In this document: positions 1 through 11,155 of the stretch, piece after piece
How the letters are laid out: each line of letters opens with the position of its first letter
Position numbering within the stretch: position 1 is the first letter of the stretch
The notes under the pieces: generated by a model
The model's input: only the letters and a program-made list of their open reading frames with translations
Told to the model about the DNA's origin: nothing
Databases searched by the model: none
Program-made: the position numbers and the translations under genes
Assembly (NCBI GenBank): GCA_025964715.1
Contig: JAOPYH010000419.1
Location: 1 to 59,097, forward strand
Reading direction: 5' to 3'
Source of the DNA: Streptosporangiaceae bacterium
GTDB lineage: Bacteria > Actinomycetota > Actinomycetes > Streptosporangiales > Streptosporangiaceae
DNA: 59,097 nucleotides

Positions 1-1
1 T

Positions 2-712
2 GCCGTCGCGGGCCTCTACGGCGGGCCCACTGTCATCAACAACGTCGAGTCGATCGCCTCGGTTCCCTCGATCATCGACAGGGGCGCCGACTGGTTCGCC
101 TCGATGGGGACCGAGAAGTCGAAGGGCTTCGGGATCTTCTCGCTGTCCGGGCACGTCAAGCGGCCCGGGCAGTACGAGGCGCCCCTCGGCATCACGCTGA
201 GCGAGCTCCTCGACATGGCCGGCGGGATCCGCGAGGGCCACGAGCTGAAGTTCTGGACTCCGGGCGGCTCCTCCACGCCGATCTTCACCAAGGAGCACCT
301 GGACGTCCCGCTGGACTTCGAGAGCGTCGGGGCGGCGGGCTCCATGCTCGGCACCCGGGCGCTGCAGATCTTCGATGAGACGACCTGCGTGCTCCGGGCG
401 GTGCTGCGCTGGACGGAGTTCTACGCGCACGAGTCCTGTGGGAAGTGCACGCCCTGCCGTGAGGGCACGTACTGGCTGAAGCACATGCTGACGCGGCTGG
501 AGAAGGGCCAGGGCACCGAGGACGACCTCGGCACGCTCGGCGACATCGCCGGCAACATACTCGGCCGCTCCTTCTGCGCTCTCGGCGATGGCGCCACCAG
601 CCCGATCATCTCTTCCATCCAGTACTTCCGTGACGAGTACATCCGGCACTTCGAGCACGGCGGCTGTCCGTTCGACCCCGCCGCGTCCACGGTATGGGCA
701 GGTCAAGAGTGA
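2..712 (+). CDS. nuoF: NADH-quinone oxidoreductase subunit F (3' part)
   Basis: C-terminal part of the NADH- and FMN-binding subunit of complex I; the 5' end lies outside the window. The frame is open from base 2, beginning with a [14 protein letters not shown] stretch typical of the family. The [4Fe-4S] cluster N3 ligands are visible as SCGKCTPC (bases 435-458) and a later FCALGD. NuoF takes hydride from NADH at the cytoplasmic tip of complex I. The stop codon overlaps the GTG start of nuoG (GTGA at 709-712), which indicates translational coupling. Nothing odd is seen in the visible portion. Confidence 0.97.
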   Translation, partial: AVAGLYGGPTVINNVESIASVPSIIDRGADWFASMGTEKSKGFGIFSLSGHVKRPGQYEAPLGITLSELLDMAGGIREGHELKFWTPGGSSTPIFTKEHLDVPLDFESVGAAGSMLGTRALQIFDETTCVLRAVLRWTEFYAHESCGKCTPCREGTYWLKHMLTRLEKGQGTEDDLGTLGDIAGNILGRSFCALGDGATSPIISSIQYFRDEYIRHFEHGGCPFDPAASTVWAGQE

Positions 713-3177
713 GCATCGTCACCGAGAACACCGAGGTCGAGCAGCCGCAGAAGCTGGTCACCGTAACCATCGACGGCTTCGAGATCTCCGTCCCCGAGGG
801 CACGCTGATCATCCGGGCCGCCGAGCTCCTCGGCATCCAGATCCCGCGCTTCTGCGACCACCCCCTGCTCGACCCGGTCGGCGCCTGCCGCCAGTGCCTG
901 GTGGAGATCCCGGACATGGGCAACGGGCGCGGGATGCCCAAGCCGCAGGCGTCCTGCACCACGACCGTCATGCCCGGCATGGTGATCAAGAGCCAGCTCA
1001 CCTCTCCGGTGGCCGACAGGGCTCAGCAGGGCATCATGGAGCTGCTGCTGATCAACCACCCGCTGGACTGCCCGATCTGCGACAAGGGCGGCGAGTGCCC
1101 GCTGCAGAACCAGGCCATGTCCAACGGCCGTGGCGAGTCCCGGTTCACCGAGCGCAAGCGGACCTTCCCCAAGCCCATCCCGCTGTCCACCGAAGTGCTG
1201 CTGGACCGGGAGCGGTGCATCCAGTGCGCCCGCTGCACCCGGTTCTCCGCGCAGATCGCCGGCGACGCGTTCATCGACCTGTTCGAGCGCGGCGCCAAGG
1301 AGCAGGTGGGGATCGCGGACGGCAAGCCGTTCCAGTCCTACTTCTCCGGCAACACCGTGCAGATCTGCCCGGTCGGAGCGCTCACCGGCGCCGCCTACCG
1401 CTTCCGCTCCCGCCCGTTCGACCTGATCTCCAAGCCGAGCGTCTGCGAGCACTGCGCGGCCGGCTGCGCCCAGCGCACCGACCACCGGCGCGGCAAGGTC
1501 ACCCGCCGGCTCGCCGGCGACGACCCGCAGGTCAACGAGGAGTGGAACTGCGACAAGGGCAGGTGGGCGTTCACCTACGCCACCCAGCCGGACCGGCTGA
1601 CCACGCCGCTGGTGCGCAATGAGGAGGGCGTGCTCGAGCCCACCTCCTGGCCGGAGGCGCTGACCATCGCGGCCCGCGGCCTCGCGGCCGCCCACGGGCG
1701 CGCGGGGGTGCTGACCGGCGGCCGGCTCACGCTCGAGGACGCCTACGCCTACGCGAAGTTCACCAGGCTGGCGCTCGGCACCAACGACATCGACTTCCGG
1801 GCCCGTCCGCACTCCAGGGAAGAGGCCGAGTTTCTCGGCTCCTCGGTCGCGGGGCGGTCCATCGAGGTGTCCTACACCGACCTGGAGAAGGCTCCGGCCG
1901 TCCTGCTGGCCGGCTTCGAGCCCGAGGAGGAGTCGCCGATCGTCTTCCTGCGGCTCCGCAAGGGAGCCCGCAAGGGTGCGCTCAAGGTCTTCTCGATCGC
2001 GCCGTACGCCACGCGCGGTCTGGCGAAGGTCGGGGGCACGCTCATCAGGACGGCACCCGGCGACGAGTCCGCGGCGCTCGGCTCCCTGATCACCGAGGCG
2101 TCGGTGGTCACCGAGGAGCTGAAGGCCGAGGGCGCGATCATCCTCCTCGGCGAGCGGCTCGCCACCAGCGCCGGAGCGCTGTCCAGCGCCGTACGGGTGG
2201 CCGAGATCACCGGGGCCCGGCTCGCCTGGGTGCCACGCCGGGCGGGCGAGCGCGGCGCCGTCGAGGCGGGGGCACTGCCCGCTCTGCTTCCCATCGGTCG
2301 CCCCATCACCGATCCCGAGGCCAGGGCCGACGTCGCCCGTACGTGGGGAGTCGCCGAGCTGCCGAGCACGCCCGGCCGGGACACGGCCGAGATCCTCGCC
2401 GCGGCGGCAGGTGAGCGGCTCGGCGCGCTCCTCATCGGCGGCGTCGACCCCTATGACCTGCCCGATCCGCGGGCGGCACTGGAGGCGATCGAGGCCACCC
2501 CGTTCGTGGTGAGCCTGGAGCAGAGGGTCAGCGCGGTCACCGACCGTGCGGACGTCGTGCTGCCGGTCGCGGCGGTGGCCGAGAAGGCCGGCACGTTCGT
2601 CGACTGGGAGGGCCGCGGCCGCCAGTTCGACACCGTCCTCGCCGTCTCGGGCGTCATGTCGGACCTGAAGGTGCTCAACGCGCTGGCCGGCGAGATGGAC
2701 GTCCACCTCGCGCTGCCCGGCCCCGAGGCCGCCAGGCGCGAGCTTACCGAGCTCGGCGCCTATCGCGGCACCCGGCCCGCGCCTCCCAGCGTGTCCTCCG
2801 GGGTCACGCGGGAGCCGCAGCGTGGAGAGGCGCTGCTGGCGACCTGGCGGCTGCTGCTCGACCGGGGCCGGCTCCAGGACGGTGAGCCCTACCTGGCCGG
2901 CACGGCCAGGACGGCCATCGCGCGGCTGTCGGCGGCCACTGCCCTCGAGCTGGGCGACGGGGACACCCCGGTGGACAAGGTCACCGTGTCGACCCGGCGC
3001 GGAAAGATCACGCTGCCGGTCGAGGTCACCGACATGCCCGACCGGGTCGTGTGGCTGCCGACGAACTCCGAGGGCAGCGTGGTGCATCGCGATCTCGGAG
3101 TCGGAGCCGGAGCCCTCGTGCGGCTCACCGGCGGGGCGACGCAGAGCCCGGCCGACAACACTGGAGGCGCCGCATGA
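709..3177 (+). CDS. nuoG: NADH-quinone oxidoreductase subunit G
   Basis: Peripheral-arm subunit that carries most of the Fe-S chain of complex I, about 822 residues. In order: an N-terminal 2Fe-2S ferredoxin domain (GACRQC, then SCTT), the His-Cys3 site ([13 protein letters not shown]), a double-cluster region (CIQCARC and ICPVGAL), and the extra N7-type cluster (CEHCAAGC with a distant NCDKGRW). A degenerate molybdopterin-oxidoreductase-like domain follows. I chose GTG 709 because it overlaps the nuoF stop and has AGG six bases upstream; ATG 694 is an in-frame alternative adding five residues. The 3' end overlaps nuoH by ATGA. Confidence 0.96.
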   Translation: MSIVTENTEVEQPQKLVTVTIDGFEISVPEGTLIIRAAELLGIQIPRFCDHPLLDPVGACRQCLVEIPDMGNGRGMPKPQASCTTTVMPGMVIKSQLTSPVADRAQQGIMELLLINHPLDCPICDKGGECPLQNQAMSNGRGESRFTERKRTFPKPIPLSTEVLLDRERCIQCARCTRFSAQIAGDAFIDLFERGAKEQVGIADGKPFQSYFSGNTVQICPVGALTGAAYRFRSRPFDLISKPSVCEHCAAGCAQRTDHRRGKVTRRLAGDDPQVNEEWNCDKGRWAFTYATQPDRLTTPLVRNEEGVLEPTSWPEALTIAARGLAAAHGRAGVLTGGRLTLEDAYAYAKFTRLALGTNDIDFRARPHSREEAEFLGSSVAGRSIEVSYTDLEKAPAVLLAGFEPEEESPIVFLRLRKGARKGALKVFSIAPYATRGLAKVGGTLIRTAPGDESAALGSLITEASVVTEELKAEGAIILLGERLATSAGALSSAVRVAEITGARLAWVPRRAGERGAVEAGALPALLPIGRPITDPEARADVARTWGVAELPSTPGRDTAEILAAAAGERLGALLIGGVDPYDLPDPRAALEAIEATPFVVSLEQRVSAVTDRADVVLPVAAVAEKAGTFVDWEGRGRQFDTVLAVSGVMSDLKVLNALAGEMDVHLALPGPEAARRELTELGAYRGTRPAPPSVSSGVTREPQRGEALLATWRLLLDRGRLQDGEPYLAGTARTAIARLSAATALELGDGDTPVDKVTVSTRRGKITLPVEVTDMPDRVVWLPTNSEGSVVHRDLGVGAGALVRLTGGATQSPADNTGGAA

Positions 3178-4451
3178 ACGGCCTGTCCGCCTTCGGGCGC
3201 GATCCATGGTGGCTGATCCTGGGCAAGGCCGTGGTGGTCTTCGCCTTCCTGCTGCTGAGCGTCCTGTTCAACGTGTGGCTGGAGCGGCGGGTCATCGCGC
3301 GCATGCAGCTACGGGCGGGCCCCAACAGGGCGGGCCCCTTCGGCCTGCTGCAGTCCCTGGCGGACGGCATCAAGGGTGCGCTCAAGGAGGACATCGTCCC
3401 GCGCACCGTCGACAAGGTCGTGTTCTTCATCGCCCCGGTGCTGGCCGCCGGACCCGCGCTGATCACCTTCGCGGTCATCCCGCTCGGCCCGGAGGTCTCG
3501 ATCTTCGGCCACCGGACGCAGCTGCAGCTGACCGACCTGCCGGTCTCGGTGCTGCTGACGCTCGCCGCCGCGTCGGTCGGCGTGTACGGCATGGTGCTGG
3601 CCGGCTGGGCCTCGCGCTCCCCGTACGCCCTGCTCGGCGGCCTGCGGTCGGGCGCCCAGGTGATCTCCTACGAGATCGCGATGGGGCTGTCCTTCGTGGC
3701 CGTGTTCCTGTTCGCGGGCTCGATGTCGACCTCGCAGATCGTGGCGGCGCAGCACGACAAGTGGTTCGCGCTGCTGCTGCTGCCGTCCTTCCTGATCTAC
3801 ATCGTCACGATGATGGGCGAGTCGAACCGCATCCCCTTCGACCTGCCCGAGGGTGAGGGCGAGCTCGTCGCGGGCTACCACACGGAGTACTCGTCCCTGA
3901 AGTTCCTGATGTTCTACCTCGCCGAGTACATCAACATGGTGACGCTGTCGGCCATGGCGACCACGCTCTTCCTCGGCGGCTGGCGGGCCCCGGCCCCCAT
4001 CTCGACCGTGTGGGCGGGCGCCAACCACGGCTGGTGGCCGCTGCTGTGGTTCACCGTCAAGCTGTTCATGTTCATCTTCTTCTTCATCTGGCTGCGCGGT
4101 TCGCTGCCACGGGTCCGCTATGACCAGCTGATGAAGCTCGGCTGGAAGGTCCTGATGCCGTTCTCGCTCGGCTGGATCCTGCTGGTCGCCACCATCCGGG
4201 CCCTCCGCAACGACGGGGTCGACATGCCGCAGATCCTGATCTACGGCGGTATCGCCGTCGTGGTGGTCCTGGGGCTGTCAATGGTCTGGGACTCGGTGGG
4301 CCGGGGCCGGGACAAGCAGATCATCCCGGACCTGGAGGCGGCCGAGACCCCCGATCCGGCAGCGGGCGGATATCCGGTGCCCCCGCTCGACGCACCTCAC
4401 TACCACGGCGTGGCCGGAAAGATCAGGGAGGTCTCCAGTGGGATTCACTGA
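3174..4451 (+). CDS. nuoH: NADH-quinone oxidoreductase subunit H
   Basis: Membrane subunit next to the quinone pocket of complex I, 425 residues, about eight hydrophobic segments. Family signatures are visible: [19 protein letters not shown] near residues 30-50, the [12 protein letters not shown] loop, [20 protein letters not shown] and the YHTEYSS stretch that follows it. A hydrophilic C-terminal tail rich in Pro and Asp is typical of actinobacterial NuoH. The start overlaps the nuoG stop (ATGA, 3174-3177); the end overlaps nuoI by 14 bases, so the operon is tightly coupled. Confidence 0.97.
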   Translation: MNGLSAFGRDPWWLILGKAVVVFAFLLLSVLFNVWLERRVIARMQLRAGPNRAGPFGLLQSLADGIKGALKEDIVPRTVDKVVFFIAPVLAAGPALITFAVIPLGPEVSIFGHRTQLQLTDLPVSVLLTLAAASVGVYGMVLAGWASRSPYALLGGLRSGAQVISYEIAMGLSFVAVFLFAGSMSTSQIVAAQHDKWFALLLLPSFLIYIVTMMGESNRIPFDLPEGEGELVAGYHTEYSSLKFLMFYLAEYINMVTLSAMATTLFLGGWRAPAPISTVWAGANHGWWPLLWFTVKLFMFIFFFIWLRGSLPRVRYDQLMKLGWKVLMPFSLGWILLVATIRALRNDGVDMPQILIYGGIAVVVVLGLSMVWDSVGRGRDKQIIPDLEAAETPDPAAGGYPVPPLDAPHYHGVAGKIREVSSGIH

Positions 4452-4962
4452 CATCTTGAACCCGGTGAAGGGGTTCGGTGTCGCCTTCCACCAGATGTTC
4501 CAGAAGGTCGAGACCGTCGAATACCCCGAGGTCAAGAAACCGACAGCACCTCGGTTCCACGGCCGGCACCAGCTGAACCGCTGGCCGGACGGGCTCGAGA
4601 AGTGCATCGGCTGCGAGCTGTGCGCGTGGGCGTGCCCGGCCGACGCGATCTATGTCGAGGGCGCCGACAACACCGAGGAGGAGCGCTTCTCCCCGGGCGA
4701 GCGCTACGGCCGCGTCTACCAGATCAACTATCTGCGCTGCATCCTGTGCGGGCTTTGCATCGAGGCGTGTCCCACCCGGGCGCTCACGATGACCAATGAG
4801 TACGAACTCGCCGACGACAGCCGCGAGAGCCTGATCTACACCAAGGACATGCTGCTCGCGCCGCTGCGGGAGGGCATGGAGACGCCGCCGCACGAGATGC
4901 GACTCGGCGAGACCGAGGAGGACTACTACCGCCTCGGCCTCAAGGAGAGTGAGACCGAATGA
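4438..4962 (+). CDS. nuoI: NADH-quinone oxidoreductase subunit I
   Basis: Peripheral subunit with two [4Fe-4S] clusters (N6a and N6b) that passes electrons from NuoG towards NuoB, 174 residues. The two ferredoxin motifs are [12 protein letters not shown] and [12 protein letters not shown]. The GTG start at 4438 has AGGGAG at 4425-4430 and lies inside the end of nuoH. The stop overlaps the nuoJ start (ATGA). Length and motifs are normal for actinobacteria. Confidence 0.97.
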   Translation: MGFTDILNPVKGFGVAFHQMFQKVETVEYPEVKKPTAPRFHGRHQLNRWPDGLEKCIGCELCAWACPADAIYVEGADNTEEERFSPGERYGRVYQINYLRCILCGLCIEACPTRALTMTNEYELADDSRESLIYTKDMLLAPLREGMETPPHEMRLGETEEDYYRLGLKESETE

Positions 4963-5735
4963 TCTTCTGGCTGCTCGCCGTCATCTCGGTGTGCGCCGCG
5001 CTGGGGATGATCTTCACGCGCAAGGCGGTCTACTCCGCCATGATGCTCGCCGTGGTGATGCTGTCGCTCGCGGTGCTGTACGCCGCGCAGGACGCACCCT
5101 TCCTGGCCTTCGTCCAGGTGATCGTCTACACCGGCGCCGTCCTGATGCTGTTCCTGTTCGTGGTCATGCTGGTCGGCGTCAGCTCCACCGACTCCCTGGT
5201 CGAGACGATCCGCGCGCAGCGGATCTGGGCGGCGGTGGCCGGGATCGGCTTCGTCGTCCTGCTGATCGTCGGGATCGGCAACGCCACGCTGTCCAAGGCC
5301 GCCGGTCTCACCCAGGCCAACGCGGGCGGGAACGTGCAGGGGCTCGCCGCGCTGATCTTCACGAAGTACGTGTTCGCGTTCGAGGTGACGAGCGCGCTCC
5401 TGATCACCGCGGCACTGAGCGCCATGGTGCTCGCGCACCGGGAGCGCACGACGCCGAAGCCCACCCAGAAGGAGCTGTCCAAGCAGCGCTTCCTGTCCGG
5501 CGAGCACCCGGCGCCGCTGCCCGGGCCGGGCACCTACGCGCTGCACAACGCGGTGGACATGCCGGCGCTGCTGCCGGACGGCACCGTCTCGGAGCTGTCG
5601 GTCAACCCGGTCCTCGCCCGCCGCGCCGGCCTCACGCCGGGGCTGCACACCGACCTGCGCGGTGAGTCCGCGGAGCAGACGGTCCAAAAGGACCTCGCGG
5701 CCGTCAAGGCCGCGACCGAGGAGGCCGGCGAATGA
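4959..5735 (+). CDS. nuoJ: NADH-quinone oxidoreductase subunit J
   Basis: Small membrane subunit of complex I, 258 residues. About five transmembrane segments occupy residues 1-165; a polar tail of roughly 90 residues, longer than in proteobacterial NuoJ, follows. Such tails occur in actinobacterial homologues. The ATG at 4959 overlaps the nuoI stop and the stop overlaps the nuoK ATG. Confidence 0.95.
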   Translation: MIFWLLAVISVCAALGMIFTRKAVYSAMMLAVVMLSLAVLYAAQDAPFLAFVQVIVYTGAVLMLFLFVVMLVGVSSTDSLVETIRAQRIWAAVAGIGFVVLLIVGIGNATLSKAAGLTQANAGGNVQGLAALIFTKYVFAFEVTSALLITAALSAMVLAHRERTTPKPTQKELSKQRFLSGEHPAPLPGPGTYALHNAVDMPALLPDGTVSELSVNPVLARRAGLTPGLHTDLRGESAEQTVQKDLAAVKAATEEAGE

Positions 5736-6031
5736 GTCCCGCTCACTACGTGGTGCTGTCGGCGCTTCTGTTCACCATCGGGGCCGTCGGAGTGCTGATC
5801 CGCCGCAACGCGATAGTCGTCTTCATGTGCGTCGAGCTGATGCTCAACGCCACGAACCTGGCGTTCGTCACGTTCGCCCGGATGCACGGCAACCTCGACG
5901 GTCAGATCATCGCGTTCTTCGTGATGGTCGTGGCGGCCGCCGAGGTAGTGGTCGGCCTCGCGATCATTATGACGATCTTCCGTAGCCGCAGGTCCTCGTC
6001 GGTGGACGACGCGAACCTGCTGAAGTACTGA
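5732..6031 (+). CDS. nuoK: NADH-quinone oxidoreductase subunit K
   Basis: 99-residue, three-helix MrpC-like subunit of the proton-pumping arm. Both functionally important membrane glutamates are present: [10 protein letters not shown] in helix 2 and [11 protein letters not shown] in helix 3. It overlaps nuoJ by ATGA and is followed within about 10 bases by nuoL. Confidence 0.97.
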   Translation: MSPAHYVVLSALLFTIGAVGVLIRRNAIVVFMCVELMLNATNLAFVTFARMHGNLDGQIIAFFVMVVAAAEVVVGLAIIMTIFRSRRSSSVDDANLLKY

Positions 6032-6041
6032 GAGGATGGGG

Positions 6042-7946
6042 ATGAAAGCCGTATTGACTGCCGAGGGCATTCAGTCTCTGGCGTGGCTTCTCATCGCCTT
6101 CCCGCTGGCGGGCGCTGCGGTGCTGCTGCTGGGCGGACGCCGGACGGACAAGTGGGGCCACCTGCTCGGGGTCGCGATGTCCGTGGCGTCGTTCGTGGCG
6201 GGCGTGGCGATGTTCGCGCAGATGCTCGGCTACTCCGGCGACGAGCGCCGGCGGGGCCTGCATCTGTTCCAATACTTTGTCGTCGGCGACTTCAAGGTCG
6301 ACATGGGCCTGCTGGTCGACCCGCTGTCGATCAGCTTCGTGCTGCTGATCACCGGTGTCGGATCATTGATCCACATCTACTCCATCGGCTATATGCAGCA
6401 TGACCCCGACCGGCGCCGGTTCTTCGCCTACCTGAACCTGTTCGTCGCGGCCATGCTGCTGCTGGTGCTGGCCGACAACTACCTGGGCCTGTACATCGGC
6501 TGGGAGGGCGTCGGCCTGGCGTCGTACCTGCTGATCGGCTTCTGGCAGTTCAAGCCCACCGCCGCGGTCGCCGCCAAGAAGGCGTTCGTGGTCAACCGGG
6601 TCGGCGACCTCGGACTGTCGGTCGCGATCATGCTGATGTTCGCGACCTTCGGCACGGTCTCCTTCTCGGGGGTCTTCCAGCACGCCGGCACCGCCGAGAA
6701 GGGCATCGTCACCGCGGTGGGCCTGCTGCTCCTGCTCGGCGCCTGCGGAAAGTCGGCCCAGCTGCCGCTGCAGTCCTGGCTGCTGGACGCCATGGAGGGC
6801 CCGACCCCGGTGTCGGCGCTGATCCACGCCGCGACGATGGTCACCGCGGGCGTCTACCTGATCGTACGGTCCAACCCGATCTTCGAGCTGGCCCCTACCG
6901 CCCAGCTGGCGGTCACGATCGTCGGCGCGGCCACGCTCCTCGCCGGTGCGATCATCGGTTGCGGCAAGGACGACATCAAGAAGGCCCTGGCCGGCTCCAC
7001 GATGTCCCAGATCGGTTACATGCACCTCGCCGCCGGGCTGGGCAAGGCGGGTTACGTCTTCGCCATCGCGCACCTCATCGCGCACGGCTTCTTCAAGGCG
7101 GGCATGTTCCTCGGCGCCGGCTCGGTGATGCACGGCATGAACGACGGGGTGAACATGCGCAAGTACGGCGCGCTGCGCGCCGTCATGATCACAACCTGGG
7201 CGACGTTCGGCCTCGGCTATCTCGCCATCATCGGATTCCCCGGGCTGTCCGGCTGGTTCACCAAGGACGGCATCATCGAGGCGGCGTTCGAGAAGGGCGG
7301 CACGACCGGTGCCGTTCTGGGGGGCTGCGCCGTGGCCGGTGCGGGCCTCACCGCCTATTACATGTCCCGGCTCATGTTCATGACCTTCTACGGGGGCAAG
7401 CGGTGGGACGACGGCGTGCACCCGCACGAGTCACCGAAGGTCATGACGATCCCGTTGCTGGTGCTGGCCGTGGGATCGGTCGCCATGGGCGGGTTCCTGG
7501 TGCTGGGCGGCTTCTCCGGCTTCCTCGCGCCGTCACTGCCGGCCGGATCCGAGGCACACCACTTCCAGGCCGTCACCCCGGTCGGGATCGCCACATTCGT
7601 GCTCATGGTCCTCGGGATCGGCATCGCCTGGCGGCAGTACGCGGCCAGGCCGGTCCCCAGTGAGGCCCCCCGCGGCAGCCTGATCACCGTGGCGGCCCGC
7701 AAGGACCTGTACGGCGACGCCTTGAACGAGTCGCTGATCATGCGTCCGGGCCAGTGGCTGGCCCGGCTCGCGGTGTTCTTCGACAACAAGGGCGTCGACG
7801 GGCTGGTCAACGGCCTCGCCGCCGGGATCGGCGGCAGCTCCGGACGGCTCCGGCGGCTGCAGACCGGATTCGTACGCTCCTATGCCCTGTCAATGTTCGT
7901 CGGCGCGGCGCTGGTCGTGGCCGCTCTGCTGGTGGTGGGGGTCTGA
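6042..7946 (+). CDS. nuoL: NADH-quinone oxidoreductase subunit L
   Basis: Distal antiporter-like pumping subunit of complex I, about 634 residues and around 16 membrane helices. Conserved features are the glutamate in [14 protein letters not shown], the lysine pair in [13 protein letters not shown], and the broken-helix stretch [20 protein letters not shown] prefer ATG 6042 because AGAGG at 6031-6035 is then correctly spaced; ATG 6036 adjoins that motif. The stop at 7944-7946 overlaps the ATG of a tiny ORF. Confidence 0.96.
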   Translation: MKAVLTAEGIQSLAWLLIAFPLAGAAVLLLGGRRTDKWGHLLGVAMSVASFVAGVAMFAQMLGYSGDERRRGLHLFQYFVVGDFKVDMGLLVDPLSISFVLLITGVGSLIHIYSIGYMQHDPDRRRFFAYLNLFVAAMLLLVLADNYLGLYIGWEGVGLASYLLIGFWQFKPTAAVAAKKAFVVNRVGDLGLSVAIMLMFATFGTVSFSGVFQHAGTAEKGIVTAVGLLLLLGACGKSAQLPLQSWLLDAMEGPTPVSALIHAATMVTAGVYLIVRSNPIFELAPTAQLAVTIVGAATLLAGAIIGCGKDDIKKALAGSTMSQIGYMHLAAGLGKAGYVFAIAHLIAHGFFKAGMFLGAGSVMHGMNDGVNMRKYGALRAVMITTWATFGLGYLAIIGFPGLSGWFTKDGIIEAAFEKGGTTGAVLGGCAVAGAGLTAYYMSRLMFMTFYGGKRWDDGVHPHESPKVMTIPLLVLAVGSVAMGGFLVLGGFSGFLAPSLPAGSEAHHFQAVTPVGIATFVLMVLGIGIAWRQYAARPVPSEAPRGSLITVAARKDLYGDALNESLIMRPGQWLARLAVFFDNKGVDGLVNGLAAGIGGSSGRLRRLQTGFVRSYALSMFVGAALVVAALLVVGV

Positions 7947-8053
7947 TGGGTCGCCCTGTCCATGCTGTGCCGGACCGATGCCGCGCTCGTCGCGGCCGGT
8001 TCGTGACCAAGGAAACCGCCGAAGGCCGGCGGGAACTGGAGACGCCGTGCTGA
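7946..8053 (+). CDS. possible 35-residue coupling ORF between nuoL and nuoM
   Basis: An ATG shares one base with the nuoL stop (TGATG) and has GGTGGGGG a few bases upstream. The ORF encodes 35 residues rich in Arg and Glu and ends in a TGA that overlaps the nuoM start (GTGCTGA at 8047-8053). No known domain is visible. It may serve only to carry ribosomes across the 100-base gap, or may be chance. Protein status is uncertain. Confidence 0.3.
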   Translation: MGRPVHAVPDRCRARRGRFVTKETAEGRRELETPC

Positions 8054-9591
8054 CCCTGCTCATCGCGCTGCCGGTCCTCGGAGCGCTGGGCATCGCCATG
8101 CTGCCGAGAGGCCGCGACACCCTGGCCAAGCAGGTGGCGCTCGGCGTCTCGCTGGTCGTGGCCGTGCTGACCATCGCCCTCGCGCTGCGATTCGACCCCG
8201 GCGGACCGCGCTTCCAGTTCACCGAGTCGTACTGGTGGATCAAGCAGTTCGGAGTCCACTGGGCGGTCGGCGTCGACGGCGTCTCGCTCGTGCTGATCGT
8301 GCTCTCGGTGATCCTGGTGCCGCTGGTCCTCCTGGCCTCGTGGACGGAGGCGGACCGCTTCGGCGGGGCCGAGGCCCCGGCGGCCGACCCGGTGCTGCCG
8401 CCCACGCGGTCGGTGAAGACCTACTTCGCGCTGCTGCTCTCCCTCGAGGCCATGATGATCGGCGTCTTCGCGGCGACCGATGTCTTCCTCTTCTATGTGT
8501 TCTTCGAGGCGATGCTGATCCCGATGTACTTCATCATCGGGTCCTACGGTGGTCCGCAGCGCTCCTACGCCGCGGTGAAGTTCCTCCTCTACTCGCTGCT
8601 CGGCGGCCTGCTCATGCTGGTCGCCCTGATCGCGCTGTACGTGCAGGGACCTGGCACCTTCCTCTTCACCGAGCTGGCCAAGCTCAACCTCGAGCCGACG
8701 ACGGCGAAGTGGCTCTTCCTCGGCTTCTTCGTGGCCTTCGCCATCAAGGCTCCGCTGGTGCCCTTCCACACCTGGCTACCGGACGCGGCCGGGCAGGCCC
8801 CGGCCGGTGCGGCGGTCCTGCTGGTCGGCGTGCTGGACAAGGTCGGGACGTACGGCATGCTGCGGTTCTGCCTGGAGCTGTTCCCGTCGGCGGCCAGGTG
8901 GTTCGCGCCGGTCGCCATCACGCTCGCGGTGATCGGGATCATCTACGGCGCCGTGCTCGCGATCGGGCAGGTGGACCTGAAGCGGCTCATCGCCTACACG
9001 TCGATCTCGCACTTCGGTTTCATCGTGCTCGGCATCTTCGCCATGACCGCGCAGGGCCAGTCGGGCGCCACGCTGTACATGGTGAACCACGGCTTCTCAA
9101 CCGGTGCGCTGTTCCTGATCGTCGGCTTCCTGATCGTACGGCGGGGTTCCGCGCGCATCGACGCCTTCGGCGGCGTGCAGAAGGTCGCGCCGCTGCTGGC
9201 GGGCACGTTCCTGATCGCCGGTCTGTCCGGCCTGTCGCTGCCGGGGCTGTCGTCGTTCGTCAGCGAGTTCCTGGTGCTCGTCGGGACATTCTCGCGCTAC
9301 CGCGTCCCGGCCGTGATCGCCACGGTGGGCATCATCCTCGCCGCCGTCTACATCCTGTGGATGTACCAGCGGACGATGAACGGCCCGACCGCGGAGCCGG
9401 TCAAGGGCATGAAGGACCTGTCCCGTCGCGAGCTCGTGGCGCTCGCCCCCATCCTCGCGATCATCGTCGCGCTCGGCTTCTACCCCAAGCCCGTGCTCGA
9501 CGTGATCAACCCATCGGTGCAGGACACGATGAGCCGGGTCCAGATGCACGACCCGTCCCCCACCGTGGCTGAGAAGGGAGTTCGCCCGTGA
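8047..9591 (+). CDS. nuoM: NADH-quinone oxidoreductase subunit M
   Basis: Antiporter-like proton-pumping subunit, 514 residues from GTG 8047. The open frame extends upstream, but the family's hydrophobic N-terminus begins here (LTLLIALPVLGALG) and GGAG lies just before. Conserved signatures are FEAMLIPMYFIIG, HTWLPDAAGQAP, LDKVGTYG and LKRLIAYTSISHFGF. The stop overlaps the nuoN GTG (GTGA, 9588-9591). Confidence 0.95.
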   Translation: MLTLLIALPVLGALGIAMLPRGRDTLAKQVALGVSLVVAVLTIALALRFDPGGPRFQFTESYWWIKQFGVHWAVGVDGVSLVLIVLSVILVPLVLLASWTEADRFGGAEAPAADPVLPPTRSVKTYFALLLSLEAMMIGVFAATDVFLFYVFFEAMLIPMYFIIGSYGGPQRSYAAVKFLLYSLLGGLLMLVALIALYVQGPGTFLFTELAKLNLEPTTAKWLFLGFFVAFAIKAPLVPFHTWLPDAAGQAPAGAAVLLVGVLDKVGTYGMLRFCLELFPSAARWFAPVAITLAVIGIIYGAVLAIGQVDLKRLIAYTSISHFGFIVLGIFAMTAQGQSGATLYMVNHGFSTGALFLIVGFLIVRRGSARIDAFGGVQKVAPLLAGTFLIAGLSGLSLPGLSSFVSEFLVLVGTFSRYRVPAVIATVGIILAAVYILWMYQRTMNGPTAEPVKGMKDLSRRELVALAPILAIIVALGFYPKPVLDVINPSVQDTMSRVQMHDPSPTVAEKGVRP

Positions 9592-11147
9592 ACGGGTCGG
9601 CCGTAATCTCCGCCGGAGAGATCCAGGCGCCGCACATCGAGTACGGGCAGCTCGCCCCGATGCTGCTGGTGTTCGGTGTCGCCCTCGTGGGCGTGCTGGT
9701 CGAGGCGTTCGTCGGACGTAACCTCCGGCACACGGTCCAGGTCCCGCTCGCCTTCGCCGGCCTGGCCGGCGCCTGCGCCTGGACCGTCTACCTCGGGAAC
9801 CAGCCGCGGAACTTCAAGGTCGTGGCCATGGGGGCGGTGGGCGTCGACGGGCCCACGCTGTTCCTGCAGGGAACCATCCTGGTCCTGGCGCTGGTGAGCC
9901 TGCTGCTCATCGCCGAGCGCGGACACGACGCCTTCACGGCGCAGGCGGCCGCGTTGCCGGGCAGCGAGGCCGAGCAGGAGAGCATGGCGGCCGGGGTGGC
10001 CCACACCGAGGTCTTCCCGCTGATGATGTTCGCTGTGGGCGGCATGCTGCTGTTCCCCGCGGCCAACGACCTGCTCACCATGTTCGTGGCCCTCGAGGTC
10101 CTGTCGCTGCCGCTGTACGTGCTCTGCGGGCTGGCCCGGCGCCGGCGTCTCCTGTCGCAGGAGGCCGCGGTGAAGTACTTCCTGCTCGGTGCCTTCTCCT
10201 CGGCGTTCTTCCTGTACGGCGTGGCGCTGCTGTACGGCTTCGCCGGGTCCGTACGGCTGGCGGCCATCGCCGACCAGATCGGCAAGCAGAGCGGCAGCCA
10301 GCCCCTGCTGCTGGCCGGGGTGGCGTTGCTGTCGGTCGGCCTGCTGTTCAAGGTCGGCGCGGTGCCCTTCCACTCCTGGAAGCCGGACGTCTACCAGGGC
10401 GCGCCGACCCCGATCACCGCCCTCATGGCCTCGTGCACGCTGGTATCGGCGTTCGGCGCCATCCTGCGGGTGTTCTACGTCGGGCTGGAGAACCTGCGCT
10501 GGGACTGGCGGCCGATGATGTGGGCTGTGGCGATCATCACGATGCTCGCCGGAGCCGTGTTCGCGGTGACCCAGACCGACGTCAAGCGGCTGCTCGCCTA
10601 CTCCTCGATCGCGCACGCCGGCTTTCTGCTGACCGGTGTCATCGCGACCTCCAAGGCGGGTCTGGCCGGCACGCTGTTCTACCTCGCTGCTTACGGTTTC
10701 ACCACGATTGGGGCGTTCGCCGTGATCACGATGGTGCGCGACGCCGGCGGCGAGGCGGGCCACCTGAGCCGCTGGGCCGGGCTCGGCAAGCGGTCGCCGG
10801 CCATCGCCGGCATCTTCGCCTTCTTCCTGCTGGCCTTCGCCGGCATCCCGCTCACCAGCGGGTTCACCGGCAAGTTCGCTGTGTTCCAGGCGGCCGTGGC
10901 AGGTGGCGCGACGCCGCTGGTGATCGTCGGTGTACTCTCCTCGGCGGTGGCGGCGTTCTTCTACGTCCGGGTCATCGTCGTGATGTTCTTCAGCGACCCG
11001 GAGCCGGACGCCCCGTCGGTGGTGGTCGGCCCGACCGCCGCCACGGCGGTCGCGGTCGGGCTTGCGGCTACTGTGGTACTCGGTGTGCTGCCTCAGCCGA
11101 TGCTCGACCTTGCCGGGCAGGCGGCCACGCAGCTGTTCGTCCGGTAG
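9588..11147 (+). CDS. nuoN: NADH-quinone oxidoreductase subunit N
   Basis: Third antiporter-like pumping subunit of complex I, 519 residues, about 14 helices. It shows the glutamate of ALEVLSLPLYVL, the quinone-arm-adjacent FKVGAVPFHSWKPDVYQGAPTP region (split here) and LLAYSSIAHAGF. It is the last nuo gene of this operon; the polyprenyl synthase starts 8 bases downstream and is probably cotranscribed. Confidence 0.96.
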   Translation: MNGSAVISAGEIQAPHIEYGQLAPMLLVFGVALVGVLVEAFVGRNLRHTVQVPLAFAGLAGACAWTVYLGNQPRNFKVVAMGAVGVDGPTLFLQGTILVLALVSLLLIAERGHDAFTAQAAALPGSEAEQESMAAGVAHTEVFPLMMFAVGGMLLFPAANDLLTMFVALEVLSLPLYVLCGLARRRRLLSQEAAVKYFLLGAFSSAFFLYGVALLYGFAGSVRLAAIADQIGKQSGSQPLLLAGVALLSVGLLFKVGAVPFHSWKPDVYQGAPTPITALMASCTLVSAFGAILRVFYVGLENLRWDWRPMMWAVAIITMLAGAVFAVTQTDVKRLLAYSSIAHAGFLLTGVIATSKAGLAGTLFYLAAYGFTTIGAFAVITMVRDAGGEAGHLSRWAGLGKRSPAIAGIFAFFLLAFAGIPLTSGFTGKFAVFQAAVAGGATPLVIVGVLSSAVAAFFYVRVIVVMFFSDPEPDAPSVVVGPTAATAVAVGLAATVVLGVLPQPMLDLAGQAATQLFVR

Positions 11148-11155
11148 GGGGACCT

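Noticed and set aside
703..3207. 834-codon open frame on the minus strand opposite nuoG
   Set aside because: Low-complexity Arg/Gly/Ala/Asp translation without domains. A shadow frame caused by high third-position GC in the real gene.
9480..10763. 427-codon minus-strand frame opposite nuoN
   Set aside because: Shadow frame with biased composition.
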